The notes under the pieces were generated by a model that saw nothing but the letters and a program-made list of their open reading frames with translations, ran no database searches and had not been told where the DNA came from. This document shows positions 36,766-45,594 of a stretch of DNA of 64,000 nt, piece by piece; position 1 is the stretch's first letter, and every line of letters begins with the position of its first letter. Location of the stretch: positions 1 to 64,000 of the forward strand of contig NZ_JAPDOK010000003.1 in the NCBI RefSeq assembly GCF_026013415.1, in the 5' to 3' direction. Source of the DNA: Sphingomonas caeni. Lineage in GTDB: Bacteria; Pseudomonadota; Alphaproteobacteria; Sphingomonadales; Sphingomonadaceae. Position numbers and translations under genes: made by a program.

Positions 36766-38526
36766 CTATAAGCGCGGCTCCCGTTGGGGCGTCGCCAAGT
36801 GGTAAGGCACCGGTTTTTGGTACCGGCATTCGCAGGTTCGAATCCTGCCGCCCCAGCCATTCAGACCTGCTAATGCCGGGTCGTGTTCCTGTTTTGCATC
36901 CGTGATCAGCTTTATCCGATCTAGCTCGGCCATTTCCGACAGGCTTAGAGTGGCTGCCTCGCCCATCGCCAACGGGGGGCGCCCCGCTGCCATGCACAAG
37001 ATACCGGCGAGGTTACCGTACAGATCGATGACCAAGCTCGTGCGGTCGGCGTTCGGCGTCAGCACGATCTTTTCGATCAGGCTTCGGATCAGGTCGATGG
37101 ACTGCTCCCGGAAATCCGGGTCGTAGAAGGACGCGATGAGCCGCTGCACTTCTTCGTGGTAGCGCTTCGCCATGTTCGGATGCACGAAAACAGGGGTGGG
37201 GGGCCGCTCACTAGCTGACGACTCCAGACGCTGTTTTCTGAGCGAAAGGGCATTGATTTCGTCTTTGAGCAGATCGGGGTCGACGCCACGCTTGATGGCC
37301 TCGACCAGCTTCGCGATCTCGCGCTCGACACGCTTCAACTCTTCGCGTGCGGCATCCTGTGACTCGCTCTGCTGGGACTGAAGCCGGTTGATGTGCGCCA
37401 CATATTCCTGGCAAAAAATCCTGCACAGTTCCGGGTCCACGAGCCTGTCGCGAAGCGCGCCAAGGATGACTTCTTCGAGCTTGAGGCGGCTGATGGTCAG
37501 GCGGTTGTCGCACGTCCCCTTCGTACGCGCGCAGCCGCATCCATATTGCGACGTCGAGACTTTCGACATTCCGCTGCCGCAGGTTCCGCACTTGATCAAG
37601 AACGAGAAGAGATACGTTGGCCGCTTGTTGCCGCGATTGGGATGTCGGCGCGTAAGTTCGGCCTGCCTCGCCTTCACGCGGTTCCAGAGATCGTCATCGA
37701 CGATCCGCAGATGCGGCATCTCCGATCGAATCCACTCGGACTCATCCTTCATCCGGCCATTGCCACGAGCCGTGTCGGGATCGACCCAGAATTTTTGACG
37801 GTTCCAGACCAGCTTCCCGATATATCGTTCGTTATTGAGAATACCGGTCCCCCGCTGGCGATTGCCGTAAATGGTCGTGTCCCGCCAAGCCCGGCCACGT
37901 TGGGCGGGGATGCCCTCCGCGTTCAGCGCAATGGCGATAGCGCGCGGCGATACCCCTCGCGCATACTCCTTGAAAATGCGCCGAACGATCCGCGCTTCCT
38001 CCTCGATGATGTAATGCCGTCCCCCGATCTGTTTGCCCCGGGCGTCCCAGCGACGTTCCACCCCGTATCCGTAGGCGAGGCCGCCAGCGCTCTCCCCGTT
38101 CAGCGCGCGCTCTTCCAGCCCGCGATGAGTACGCTTGGCGAGATCGGCGATGTAGAGCTCTGAAAACGTGCCTTTGAAGCCCGTTTTCAGGGCGTCGATT
38201 TCACCCTCCATCAGCGTGAAGATCGTGATCTCCAAGAATTGAAGGCGCTTCCGCATGTGGGCGATGTCGCCCTGGTCGCGGCTTAGCCGGTCGATCGACT
38301 CCGACAGCACGATGTCGAATTTTCGTTCGCGCGCCGCCGCCAACATCTGTTGCAGTTCGGGCCGGACCATGTTGCTGCCCGACAGGCCCCTGTCGCAATA
38401 CTCGCCGACGATCTCCCAACCCTCAGCCGCCGCGCGGTTGCGCAGCAGCCGCAACTGCTGGTCAATGCTATCGTCGCGCTGATTTTCTGCTGACGAAAAA
38501 CGCGCGTACAGGGCCACTTTAGTCAT
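36766..38526 (-). CDS. Large serine recombinase (element integrase)
   Basis: 586 residues in the integrated state. The catalytic domain starts VALYARFSSAENQRDDSIDQ (Ser11), with RLSRDQGDIAHMRKRLQFLE further on. A recombinase domain, a zinc ribbon (CGTCGSG and CGCARTKGTC) and a coiled coil follow, as in integrases of this class. The ATG at 38526 is the natural start. The last 26 codons lie antisense over the tRNA gene, beyond the attL core, and so are host-derived. On excision the tail would change, as described in the findings. The small gene upstream overlaps its start by eight bases. Confidence 0.9.
   Translation of the reverse strand: MTKVALYARFSSAENQRDDSIDQQLRLLRNRAAAEGWEIVGEYCDRGLSGSNMVRPELQQMLAAARERKFDIVLSESIDRLSRDQGDIAHMRKRLQFLEITIFTLMEGEIDALKTGFKGTFSELYIADLAKRTHRGLEERALNGESAGGLAYGYGVERRWDARGKQIGGRHYIIEEEARIVRRIFKEYARGVSPRAIAIALNAEGIPAQRGRAWRDTTIYGNRQRGTGILNNERYIGKLVWNRQKFWVDPDTARGNGRMKDESEWIRSEMPHLRIVDDDLWNRVKARQAELTRRHPNRGNKRPTYLFSFLIKCGTCGSGMSKVSTSQYGCGCARTKGTCDNRLTISRLKLEEVILGALRDRLVDPELCRIFCQEYVAHINRLQSQQSESQDAAREELKRVEREIAKLVEAIKRGVDPDLLKDEINALSLRKQRLESSASERPPTPVFVHPNMAKRYHEEVQRLIASFYDPDFREQSIDLIRSLIEKIVLTPNADRTSLVIDLYGNLAGILCMAAGRPPLAMGEAATLSLSEMAELDRIKLITDAKQEHDPALAGLNGWGGRIRTCECRYQKPVPYHLATPQREPRL
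36785..36859 (+). tRNA. tRNA-Gln (anticodon TTG)
   Basis: A 75-base cloverleaf with acceptor stem TGGGGCG/CGCCCCA, G discriminator and encoded CCA. The anticodon loop TTTTGGT gives TTG, and GGTTCGAATCC is the T arm. Its 3' end is the attachment site of the element that follows. Confidence 0.97.
36847..36859. repeat. Candidate attL core (13-bp direct repeat)
   Basis: GCCGCCCCAGCCA, the last 13 bases of tRNA-Gln, recurs exactly at 63887-63899. It marks the left boundary of the integrated element. Confidence 0.75.
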
Positions 38527-38716
38527 CGAGAACCTCTTCGCAATCAATATACGCGATCCTGCCGCTTGCGATAAAGGCTTTATAATCGGCTTCCGCCGCA
38601 ATTCTCGCCAAGTGGCGTACAATATCCGCGAGCGCGTTATACAAATGACTGGCGGCAGGGTCGTCCGTCACCGAATGGTGCTTGAACTGTTCGGCAATGG
38701 GTTGTTCAAAGGACAT
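38519..38716 (-). CDS. Small hypothetical protein upstream of the recombinase
   Basis: 65 residues, mostly helical (YNALADIVRHLARIAAEADYKAF), with an acidic end. The second ATG at 38716 is preferred because AGAAGGA lies eight bases before it. It overlaps the recombinase start by eight bases, suggesting a coupled operon. It could regulate excision, but no helix-turn-helix is visible. Confidence 0.6.
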   Translation of the reverse strand: MSFEQPIAEQFKHHSVTDDPAASHLYNALADIVRHLARIAAEADYKAFIASGRIAYIDCEEVLDD

Positions 38717-38748
38717 GTAGAACATCCTTCTACCATAAGCTGTAGGAT

Positions 38749-39027
38749 TTAATGCCTGCGATTGTGTGCACCGCGAAAATTATTTCTAAAGAGGCCTGCG
38801 CACCCTCCGATCGACGCCCAGAAATCCGCCACCCGGTCGGTGGCGTTGATCGGATCGGTTTCAAGGCAGCGGTGATAGAAACCGCGGGCGAACGCTATTG
38901 CGTAGTCGTCGGACTCGCCTCGGCGACGGAACTCGCCCAGCACGGGGCAGAAGTCGATTTCGTCGGCGCGCAGGCGGCCATCGACGCGTGCTTTGCCATA
39001 GCTTCTGTGGCTTTCGTGTGTGGGCAT
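38749..39027 (-). CDS. Hypothetical protein
   Basis: 92 residues with AGGAGG six bases before the ATG. It is rich in charged and aromatic residues (DDYAIAFARGFYHRCLETD), with no recognised domain. It lies 32 bases upstream of the small gene before the recombinase, so it is probably part of the same minus-strand unit. Confidence 0.6.
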   Translation of the reverse strand: MPTHESHRSYGKARVDGRLRADEIDFCPVLGEFRRRGESDDYAIAFARGFYHRCLETDPINATDRVADFWASIGGCAGLFRNNFRGAHNRRH

Positions 39028-39114
39028 TCGCGCCTCCTGTGCTGTTCACAGGCGGCGTCTAATGAGTTCTTGATAGGCATCACCTGACTGGGGCGGGGTG
39101 TTTTGGTGATCAGG

Positions 39115-40158
39115 TTAGGCGGGAGACGGAGGGGGTCGCTTCCGACGCCGCACAAGTTTTCTGAGTTCTTGCCTACGGGCGCCAGGTTCCGCAGTCGCAA
39201 ATTCTCTATCCGTCCTGACGCGTTTTGGTGGCGGCAGATACTCATTGGCGTCCAATTCTCGGGCTCGACAGTAATCTCTCACTGCTCTCACGAGCCGATC
39301 CTCACCAAAGTGCGTCATTACGTCTTGATAGAGTTCGCCCGAATCTAGCCATTCGCCCCACACACGTCGAAGGAATTCAATCGGTGTCTCCTTGGGAAGG
39401 CGATCATCACGGTTTTTCCAGCGAAGTTCTGGCTCTTTGATCGATACGGAATTCTCCGCGCTTAGCCCAAAGGATTCTGTGGGAGTTTTATTGAGGGCAC
39501 GTGTGAAGGAGGCTACGAGCTGAGCCGCAAGATCAGCGGTAAACGCGTGGGTCAAATGAACGGCCTTGCTACCCGCTGAGCGTTGAAAATCGGTCACAGT
39601 GGTGCGAGCGATCCTAGCAGCGTCTGTTGAAGACATTCCCGCCTCGCCTAATCGAAAAGCAATCCTCTTTGTCAGCTCTTCTCTCAATGTGGTGGGTATT
39701 ATATCAAATTCGCGCGAATTTTCAATAATAGATTTAAGATCCTCTATCAAGATGCATGATATTGTTTGAGTGCACCAAGATTGATTGGCTGATCGGTTAT
39801 TTATTAGATCGGGAAAGCCAGCGACGAATTCGTTCACCAACGCTGAAAGGCGTGGATCGTTGTCAATTTTAATCGATTGTTTATTGATAAACCATCTTAC
39901 GGTAGAAGCTTCTTCGAGTATATGTCCTTTCATCATTTCAATCTGGTGGATTCCATGGCCAAGTTCTAAAAGTATACGAGCGATATATTCCGCAATATGT
40001 TTTTCCGCATAATCTGTATCTTTGGATTTTATATTTGGGGACGATCTGATGATTTTGATGGCTTCCTTGATAAATGGGAATCCGATAGGGCATATATCTA
40101 GCCCGATTCTCCAGAAACGCCTCGGAGTTTCTAAATCTTGCGGTGCGGAAGCGCGCAT
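39115..40158 (-). CDS. Hypothetical protein, AT-rich cargo
   Basis: 347 residues, helical, with no membrane segment or known motif. The N-terminal half is Ile/Lys-rich with AT-rich codons unlike the surrounding chromosome, while the last 60 residues turn Arg/Pro-rich (RRQELRKLVRRRKRPPPSPA). A likely accessory gene of recent foreign origin. Function unknown. Confidence 0.55.
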   Translation of the reverse strand: MRASAPQDLETPRRFWRIGLDICPIGFPFIKEAIKIIRSSPNIKSKDTDYAEKHIAEYIARILLELGHGIHQIEMMKGHILEEASTVRWFINKQSIKIDNDPRLSALVNEFVAGFPDLINNRSANQSWCTQTISCILIEDLKSIIENSREFDIIPTTLREELTKRIAFRLGEAGMSSTDAARIARTTVTDFQRSAGSKAVHLTHAFTADLAAQLVASFTRALNKTPTESFGLSAENSVSIKEPELRWKNRDDRLPKETPIEFLRRVWGEWLDSGELYQDVMTHFGEDRLVRAVRDYCRARELDANEYLPPPKRVRTDREFATAEPGARRQELRKLVRRRKRPPPSPA

Positions 40159-40301
40159 AACTATCCGCTCTTTAATCCAAGCGATTGCGCGACATCGAGT
40201 TCGGCATGCTCAGCGCGGCTCCGATTGCGACACAGGTAATGATACTACCATCAGCACCGTTGGTTGCTCAAATCCGAGCGCTTCGTGCAGGACGGGTCCG
40301 A

Positions 40302-40634
40302 CTAACTTCTGTATCGCGCCGTCAGCTTCTTCCACTCCGCGTCGCTCGGCAGTGGCAGGACCGCGCCGGTCGGCGGGTCTTTCGTCTTGTCCAGCCGGGG
40401 CCGGACGAGCGAGCCGTCCTGTTTGCGGCAATAGGCGCAATGAAACCGCCGCGCCGCGCTCTGCACATCGTCGCGCCAGCCTTTCCGGTCGAACAGCTTC
40501 CACAGGGCCGCGCCGTGCAGGACCCGTTGGTGGCCGCAGCGCTGGCAGGAGAGCCGGACGTTCCAGAAGCGCAGCGCGAGATCGGTGACGGTGCGCAACG
40601 GCGGCCATTCCTCCGCGAGATTGTCGCGGGCCAT
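40302..40634 (-). CDS. Zinc-ribbon hypothetical protein
   Basis: 110 residues. Two CxxC pairs, SCQRCGHQ near residue 30 and HCAYCRKQ near 67, could form one zinc site of the zinc-ribbon kind. The GTG/ATG start is uncertain, since the purine-rich GAGGG touches the ATG. It is downstream of a 60-residue gene and divergent from the SOS-box-controlled SRAP gene. Function unknown. Confidence 0.55.
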   Translation of the reverse strand: MARDNLAEEWPPLRTVTDLALRFWNVRLSCQRCGHQRVLHGAALWKLFDRKGWRDDVQSAARRFHCAYCRKQDGSLVRPRLDKTKDPPTGAVLPLPSDAEWKKLTARYRS

Positions 40635-40637
40635 CCC

Positions 40638-40820
40638 TCAAAACAGCGTCGGCTGTTCCTGGAGGTGAAGCTGCGCGCCCTTGGCCGCCGTCACCGCGCG
40701 GCGGTAATGGATCGTCTCGAACCGCTCGGCTTCGTCGAAGCCCACGGGCGCGACCTCGTCGGTGGGGAAACAGGCGTCATAGATCGTGCGCGCCAGCGCA
40801 CGCAGGGGCTCGGTCTGCAT
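40638..40820 (-). CDS. Short hypothetical protein
   Basis: 60 residues from the ATG at 40820 (MQTEPLRALARTIYDACFP), mainly helical. It starts close to the SOS box at 40894-40908 on the opposite strand, and the zinc-ribbon gene follows after three bases. Because the box lies between the divergent genes it could control both sides. Function unknown. Confidence 0.5.
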   Translation of the reverse strand: MQTEPLRALARTIYDACFPTDEVAPVGFDEAERFETIHYRRAVTAAKGAQLHLQEQPTLF

Positions 40821-40890
40821 GTCAGTGTCTCGGTTGTTCCGACTCGAAGGACGGCGACGATAAGTCCAAAATGGTCCGTCTGGAAAGAGA

Positions 40891-40919
40891 TTTGTTCTCT
40901 TTGTGTTCCGCGCTATAAG
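40891..40919 (+). promoter_or_regulatory. SOS (LexA) box overlapping the promoter of the first SRAP gene
   Basis: GTTC-TCTTTGT-GTTC at 40894-40908 is an exact match to the alphaproteobacterial LexA box GTTC-N7-GTTC. It lies in the spacer between a weak -35 (TTTGTT, 40891-40896) and the -10 TATAAG (40914-40919), with 17 bases between. The gene starts at 40954. Confidence 0.75.
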
Positions 40920-40953
40920 GCGCGCCGGTTTCCGAGTCGGTAGCGAGAGGCGC

Positions 40954-41610
40954 ATGTCGCGGCTGCATTGTTTCATGGCGACGGCGGGCGAGATCGCTTC
41001 GCGCTTCGGCGCGAGCTATCCGCAGGATCTCGCCGTGCCGGCGCAGACGGTCGAAGGCCTGATGGGCCTCGCCGTGTTCGAGAGCGAACGCGCGCGGATG
41101 CTGCGGACGATGCGCTGGGGCTTCCCGCGCCGGGCGCGGGGCGGCGGGCCGCCCGAGGAAGGGCCGGACAAGATCGGCCTCGTCGCCGACCTGACGAACC
41201 CGATGTGGGAGCATCTGGTGGTCGATCCCCGCTATCGCTGCATCATCCCAATCACGCATTTCGCGAACCCGGACGGCCCGTCCGGCGCGAAGACGCGGAC
41301 GTGGTTTTCGGTGAAGGGGCAGCCGATCCTCGCCTGGGCGGGCTTTTGCCGGAACACGGAAGAGCTCGGCCCGGTCTATGCGGGCATGACGATGGACGCG
41401 AACAGCGCCGTCATGCCGACCAACGATCGCATGCCGGTGCTGCTCGAGCCGGGCGAGTACGACCGGTGGCTGCGCGGCTCGATTGAGGACGTGATCGCGT
41501 TTCAGTTCCGCCCGCCGATCGCGGCCGACCGCATGACCGTCGAGCAGACGACCGACCGCTGGCGCGGCGAAGGGCTGCCCTCCGATTGGCGGCAGGCTGC
41601 ATTACTCTGA
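40954..41610 (+). CDS. SRAP-family (YedK/HMCES-like) protein lacking catalytic residues
   Basis: 218 residues from the ATG at 40954, preceded by GAGAGG. It aligns without gaps at the start to the element's other SRAP protein (43992), yet all key residues of the family are changed: Cys2 is Ser, the Asn-Asn of NNIADL is Leu-Val, the Glu of TGFAEAEG is Asn (THFANPDG), and the His of HDRMPV is Asn (NDRMPV). SRAP enzymes crosslink to abasic sites in single-stranded DNA through Cys2. This paralogue therefore should not crosslink, but the body, including the KTRTWF and RMPVLL segments, is well kept. It is controlled by an SOS box. Confidence 0.8.
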   Translation: MSRLHCFMATAGEIASRFGASYPQDLAVPAQTVEGLMGLAVFESERARMLRTMRWGFPRRARGGGPPEEGPDKIGLVADLTNPMWEHLVVDPRYRCIIPITHFANPDGPSGAKTRTWFSVKGQPILAWAGFCRNTEELGPVYAGMTMDANSAVMPTNDRMPVLLEPGEYDRWLRGSIEDVIAFQFRPPIAADRMTVEQTTDRWRGEGLPSDWRQAALL

Positions 41611-41652
41611 GCCGATGCGCAGAGCGGCCATTCGGACGGTTTCAATCAAGCG

Positions 41653-43098
41653 CTATGGGGCCAATTCCACCAGCGTGCCGACTCCGCTCCTGCCCTCATA
41701 TTGAGAGGCGGGTCCATTGCCGCTGTATCGATGAGTCAGGATCTGTGATGAGGCGGAGCTTATCGAGCCCCCGTCAGATATCCTCGTTCCGATAATCGTC
41801 GGAGAGAGATTATAGGCTCGGTAGTAGCCGAAGGACAGGCTGATCAACTTGCCTTGGGAAAACGAAAATCGCGGTGTAGTTATATAGCCCGAATAATAGT
41901 AGGAAGAGACGGAGCTGACACAAAGCGGGCAATTCGCGCGCGGCGAAGTGTCGTATATGACGACACCGGCAGACGTATTGAAGTCGCCAACGTCCTGATC
42001 AGACGTAAAGTCAATTTTGAAATTGGTCACATCGGACGAATCTGCGGTGCCGGTAAAAGTAGATGAAATCCCGGCCAGCGTAAATTCGACGATGTACGAA
42101 CCGGATTGACCAAAGAAGCCCGGAGTGGTCGATATCACTGGGGAGAATGTGTTCGTAAATTTGAATTTACGACTGCACGGCGGCAAGGATATTTTGGACA
42201 AGGATTCCAGAATATTCGAGCGAACGATCTCTCTGCCTGAATAGGCGGGATTCAAATACGAGGTTATGAGCCCATGCCCATCGTCGTTCTCGTCAATACG
42301 AGGTATCGCGAGATCGGCCGGGCTAGGGCTGAGTACGTTGCCGAAAACCTTTAGCAATTCGGTTATAACTCGGTCATTTTTCGATAAAATGTACTTCCCA
42401 CGGACGGTTTGAGTGGGCGGGGCTATATGAAAAGCTTCAACAGGGCCGGTGGAAAATTTTCCAATCAAACTGTCATAGGTTTTGTTTACGAAGAAATTTC
42501 CTTGAGAGTATCCGATAAGTAGGTCCCCATATCCTTTACCGATATACGACGACATAATCGCGAAGTGCTCGGTGTACTCTTTTTCTGTGTTGCTTCCGAT
42601 TATAAAATTATACTGAGCGTCTCGTGAATATGATGCGGCAATGGATTTGGTTATACCGTCCTTTGCATTCGCAAAAATGGTGGATATCGCCTGATTTGCG
42701 ACAAGTTTGGCTTGATCAAGGGACGACGGTCGGGAACTGACTACATCCCAGAGAACGTCATACCGCTTTGAAATAGTATGGCTAGCGTCTACCTCGTCGG
42801 CCTTCTGCTTAAAAACCTCTTGGAGATCGGGCACTAATCCATAGGATACGTTGTATAACAGGCGGTACACCACTGGAAGATTGTTATATCTATCTCCAAC
42901 AACCATTGAAAGTTCGCGCAGCTGCTGGAAGGCCTGCTCTCGATGGCCGCGTACAATAAGCTGTCCGCCCATCCCATTAGAATAGCCGACTGCGTACCCC
43001 TTGAGTGCGCAACTGCTTTGCGCGTGAGCGCACTGCATTGAAACCGCAAATATGATGCAAAGAGCAACCGCCCGAAGCACCCTCGACGGTAAGAGCAT
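41653..43098 (-). CDS. Secreted alpha/beta-hydrolase-like hypothetical protein
   Basis: 481 residues with a signal peptide (hydrophobic 8-25, ending AHA). A serine-hydrolase elbow LLIGYSQGNFFVN is near residue 193, with candidate Asp in LSKNDRVI and His in DDGHGL. The C-terminal half is Ser/Thr/Tyr-rich beta-type sequence, possibly a binding domain. Low GC. Its upstream neighbour on the same strand is a lipoprotein; the 17-base gap suggests an operon. Substrate unknown. Confidence 0.6.
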   Translation of the reverse strand: MLLPSRVLRAVALCIIFAVSMQCAHAQSSCALKGYAVGYSNGMGGQLIVRGHREQAFQQLRELSMVVGDRYNNLPVVYRLLYNVSYGLVPDLQEVFKQKADEVDASHTISKRYDVLWDVVSSRPSSLDQAKLVANQAISTIFANAKDGITKSIAASYSRDAQYNFIIGSNTEKEYTEHFAIMSSYIGKGYGDLLIGYSQGNFFVNKTYDSLIGKFSTGPVEAFHIAPPTQTVRGKYILSKNDRVITELLKVFGNVLSPSPADLAIPRIDENDDGHGLITSYLNPAYSGREIVRSNILESLSKISLPPCSRKFKFTNTFSPVISTTPGFFGQSGSYIVEFTLAGISSTFTGTADSSDVTNFKIDFTSDQDVGDFNTSAGVVIYDTSPRANCPLCVSSVSSYYYSGYITTPRFSFSQGKLISLSFGYYRAYNLSPTIIGTRISDGGSISSASSQILTHRYSGNGPASQYEGRSGVGTLVELAP

Positions 43099-43115
43099 GG
43101 CTTTCTCCGAAACGG

Positions 43116-43694
43116 CTAACGCAGATAGCTGTTACAATCTAAATCCTCAGTGCCAATTGTAGTGCCATCCAAGCGCCGATTGAATTGATCATACTTATCG
43201 AACCGTGCGCGTGTGTTGAATGTGTACGCTACTAACTGGTCTTCGTACCGGGAGATGCTTTTCAGATTCGGGACACTAGCAATGCACATCGTTGAGTGGA
43301 AAAGTAAACTGTCCGCGCCACGCAGGTCATCGGCATTGGCCAGATCGATTGAAAGGATACGATTCAGCGCTTTCGCTTTGCGCTTAAGGAAATCGGCTTC
43401 GGAAACGGAGACGGGCAGGCTCGCAATGTATTTATCTATATCGTCCCTGACCCCATTCGCGTTGCTGTCGGTGCCGAGTAGGGTGTCGCTATAATCCAGA
43501 GTCGGGATCGTTCCGGCGCTTTGTGCTGCCTTTAGAGCGTCCTCTACCGTAGCAGCTTTGGTGGGGCTAGGGGTCGGTGAAGGGGTGACTGTTGGACTCG
43601 GGACAGGCGTGACGACCTCCCCGCCAGACCCAGAACTTCCGCAACTAGCGAGAAGTCCCAGAAGCGCTGCCCCGAACATTTTCACCTTAACCAT
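43116..43694 (-). CDS. Lipoprotein with Pro/Thr linker and EF-hand-like loop
   Basis: 192 residues. The lipobox is LLASC (Cys18), followed by a serine/glycine stretch and a linker of PSPT repeats (about 29-46). The segment GTDSNANGVRDDIDKYI has the Asp/Asn spacing of calcium loops (thrombospondin type 3/EF-hand-like). It starts the two-gene unit with the secreted hydrolase. Anchoring in the outer membrane is likely. Function unknown. Confidence 0.65.
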   Translation of the reverse strand: MVKVKMFGAALLGLLASCGSSGSGGEVVTPVPSPTVTPSPTPSPTKAATVEDALKAAQSAGTIPTLDYSDTLLGTDSNANGVRDDIDKYIASLPVSVSEADFLKRKAKALNRILSIDLANADDLRGADSLLFHSTMCIASVPNLKSISRYEDQLVAYTFNTRARFDKYDQFNRRLDGTTIGTEDLDCNSYLR

Positions 43695-43991
43695 TCTTGC
43701 GCCCCCTTCTGACTATTCTACACTCTACCACTTACTATTTAAATGGCGACGTGAGCCGATTGAGGCTCGGAGCTGCCAGCAGAACGCGGCGGACCAGCGG
43801 AGCGCACTCTGCCGTCTGCTGCGCAGCCGGACAGGGGTCGCAAGTCTGTTTGGGCCGCGTGGCACACTTGCTCCCGCCTTGAGGGCGGTGCGGCGGCTGG
43901 CGCACTGCCGCGCGCGCACGCCGCCCCGCCGGGCGGCTCCGCAAGGGTGCGTCCTTGTTGTCGCCTGCGGCGGGGGCGCTAGGATCGCGCC
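43695..43991. other. Intergenic region without gene
   Basis: 297 bases between the lipoprotein and the second SRAP gene. The right half is very GC-rich with short inverted repeats (CCGCCCCGCCGGGCGG near 43921-43936). No SOS box GTTC-N7-GTTC is seen here, unlike the first SRAP gene. Confidence 0.5.
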
Positions 43992-44633
43992 ATGTGCAAT
44001 CTCTACACGAACCGGAAAAGCGCCGCCGAAGTCGCGGCGCATTTCCGGGTCAAAGACCCGTTCCAGTCCAACGCGCCCGAGGAGGTCTATCCCGGTCAGC
44101 CCGGCATGGTCGTGCGCGAGGCGGGCGGCGCGCGCGTCATGCAGTCGATGGTGTGGGGCTTCCCGCTGCGGCTCAAGACGATGAGCCCGACCGCGAAGCC
44201 GAAGCCCGTCAACAACATCGCCGATCTGCGCAAGGGCATGTGGGTCGGCCTGGCGCGCAAGCCGGAATGGCGCTGCCTCATTCCGCTGACCGGGTTCGCG
44301 GAGGCCGAAGGCGCGAAGGGCGCGAAGACCCGCACATGGTTCGCCGTGAAGGACCAGCCGATATTCGCGTGGGCGGGGCTGTGGCGCGAGAGCGCGGAAT
44401 GGGGGCCGGTCTATTCGGGCGTCATGACCGAATGCAACGAGGCGATCCGCCCGGTGCATGACCGCATGCCCGTGCTGCTGCACCCCGACGAGTACGACCG
44501 CTGGCTGCACGGCAGCTTCGAGGATCTCATCGCGTTTCAGGAGCGCTGCTTTCCCGACGAGCTGATCGAGATGACCCGCACGTCCGAACCGTGGGTGAAG
44601 CGGACGCAGCCCGCCGACGCTTCTATGACGTGA
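43992..44633 (+). CDS. SRAP-family (YedK/HMCES-like) protein, intact active site
   Basis: 213 residues. It starts MCNLYTNRKSAAEVAAHF with the catalytic Cys2. The other conserved residues are present: KPVNNIADLR, the Glu in LIPLTGFAEAEG, and the His in VHDRMPVLLHP. It should crosslink to abasic sites in single-stranded DNA, shielding them during replication or conjugation. Useful for an element whose DNA is transferred as a single strand. No SOS box is visible upstream. Confidence 0.9.
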   Translation: MCNLYTNRKSAAEVAAHFRVKDPFQSNAPEEVYPGQPGMVVREAGGARVMQSMVWGFPLRLKTMSPTAKPKPVNNIADLRKGMWVGLARKPEWRCLIPLTGFAEAEGAKGAKTRTWFAVKDQPIFAWAGLWRESAEWGPVYSGVMTECNEAIRPVHDRMPVLLHPDEYDRWLHGSFEDLIAFQERCFPDELIEMTRTSEPWVKRTQPADASMT

Positions 44634-44670
44634 ACATCCCAGTTGGCAGTTGTGTCAATTAGGGAGCGGC

Positions 44671-45594
44671 CTAATTGTAAGCGGGAGGGGCAACGGGAAT
44701 ATTGCGCAGCACTGGTAGCAGTGTGGGATCGACAAGGAGCGAAAATACAAAGCTCAGCACCAGCAACAGTGCGACCCAGCCCGCCACTAAACGAACCGCT
44801 CCAGGCCTAGAAGCCACCATGAGCGAGATATAGGCCACAGTTCCTAAAACCGCCAAAACCGGAACTGCGACCAGCACTATCAGCCCGATGACGATAATGA
44901 GAGGCAGGTCCGCGCAGCCGAACGGCAGCTTGCCATTCTCCTGCTCACCTAAATCAAGCTCAAGCTGCGTGTATGGTGCAAATTCAAACTTACGACCTGT
45001 TTGGATGATACTCGAAATCACAATTACCCAGCTGGTTAAGAAGAGCGTTACGAGGATCGAGTTTCCAATGACCGGATTTCTGGCGACAAATTCTGTCCAG
45101 ATCAAAACTATTGAAATCATAATTAGAATTAGAATCGCAGTGAACCAACGGATGTCCCGTTTGCTCATGCCCTCTGTGATCCGATCAGAGGGTAACTCGA
45201 ATTTTATAGGGGAGTCGGTTCGGCGTTTTACAATTAAATTAATGATATAATCCGGAATGTGGCCGATGTCGTAGAGCAGCTTTCCGAAAATCGAGAACCC
45301 TTCGCTAGACTTCCAGGCAAAGGAAGATGCTCCGAACGCCAATATAATAAGCGTGGTCAAATCTCTAGTGAACGGTTGAAGCTTTATATGCAGAAAATGA
45401 AAAGGGAGACTAACGAAATAGTGCCACCAGCCGGATAACAAGCTCAACGTTGCCGAAAAGTCGGCCAAGTTCTGAACAAACGCGAAAATGTTTATTCCGC
45501 TAAGTACGGTCAATATAGTAGCGATGTTGCCATTAAATCCGCGCCTGTCGACCTTGGCTTGAGTATCGTTGTCGCCAGCCACGCTTGCCCCCAA
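44671..45594 (-). CDS. Polytopic membrane protein of unknown function
   Basis: 307 residues with about seven hydrophobic segments and a central soluble loop (KRRTDSPIKFELPSDRITEGMSK). AT-richer than the chromosome. There is no recognised family. It stands alone on the minus strand downstream of nothing related, so it is probably cargo. Confidence 0.6.
   Translation of the reverse strand: MGASVAGDNDTQAKVDRRGFNGNIATILTVLSGINIFAFVQNLADFSATLSLLSGWWHYFVSLPFHFLHIKLQPFTRDLTTLIILAFGASSFAWKSSEGFSIFGKLLYDIGHIPDYIINLIVKRRTDSPIKFELPSDRITEGMSKRDIRWFTAILILIMISIVLIWTEFVARNPVIGNSILVTLFLTSWVIVISSIIQTGRKFEFAPYTQLELDLGEQENGKLPFGCADLPLIIVIGLIVLVAVPVLAVLGTVAYISLMVASRPGAVRLVAGWVALLLVLSFVFSLLVDPTLLPVLRNIPVAPPAYN

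Noticed and set aside
36766..36846. Tail of the recombinase over tRNA-Gln read as a functional domain
   Set aside because: The tail is the antisense of the tRNA beyond the attachment core, so it is host sequence joined by integration.
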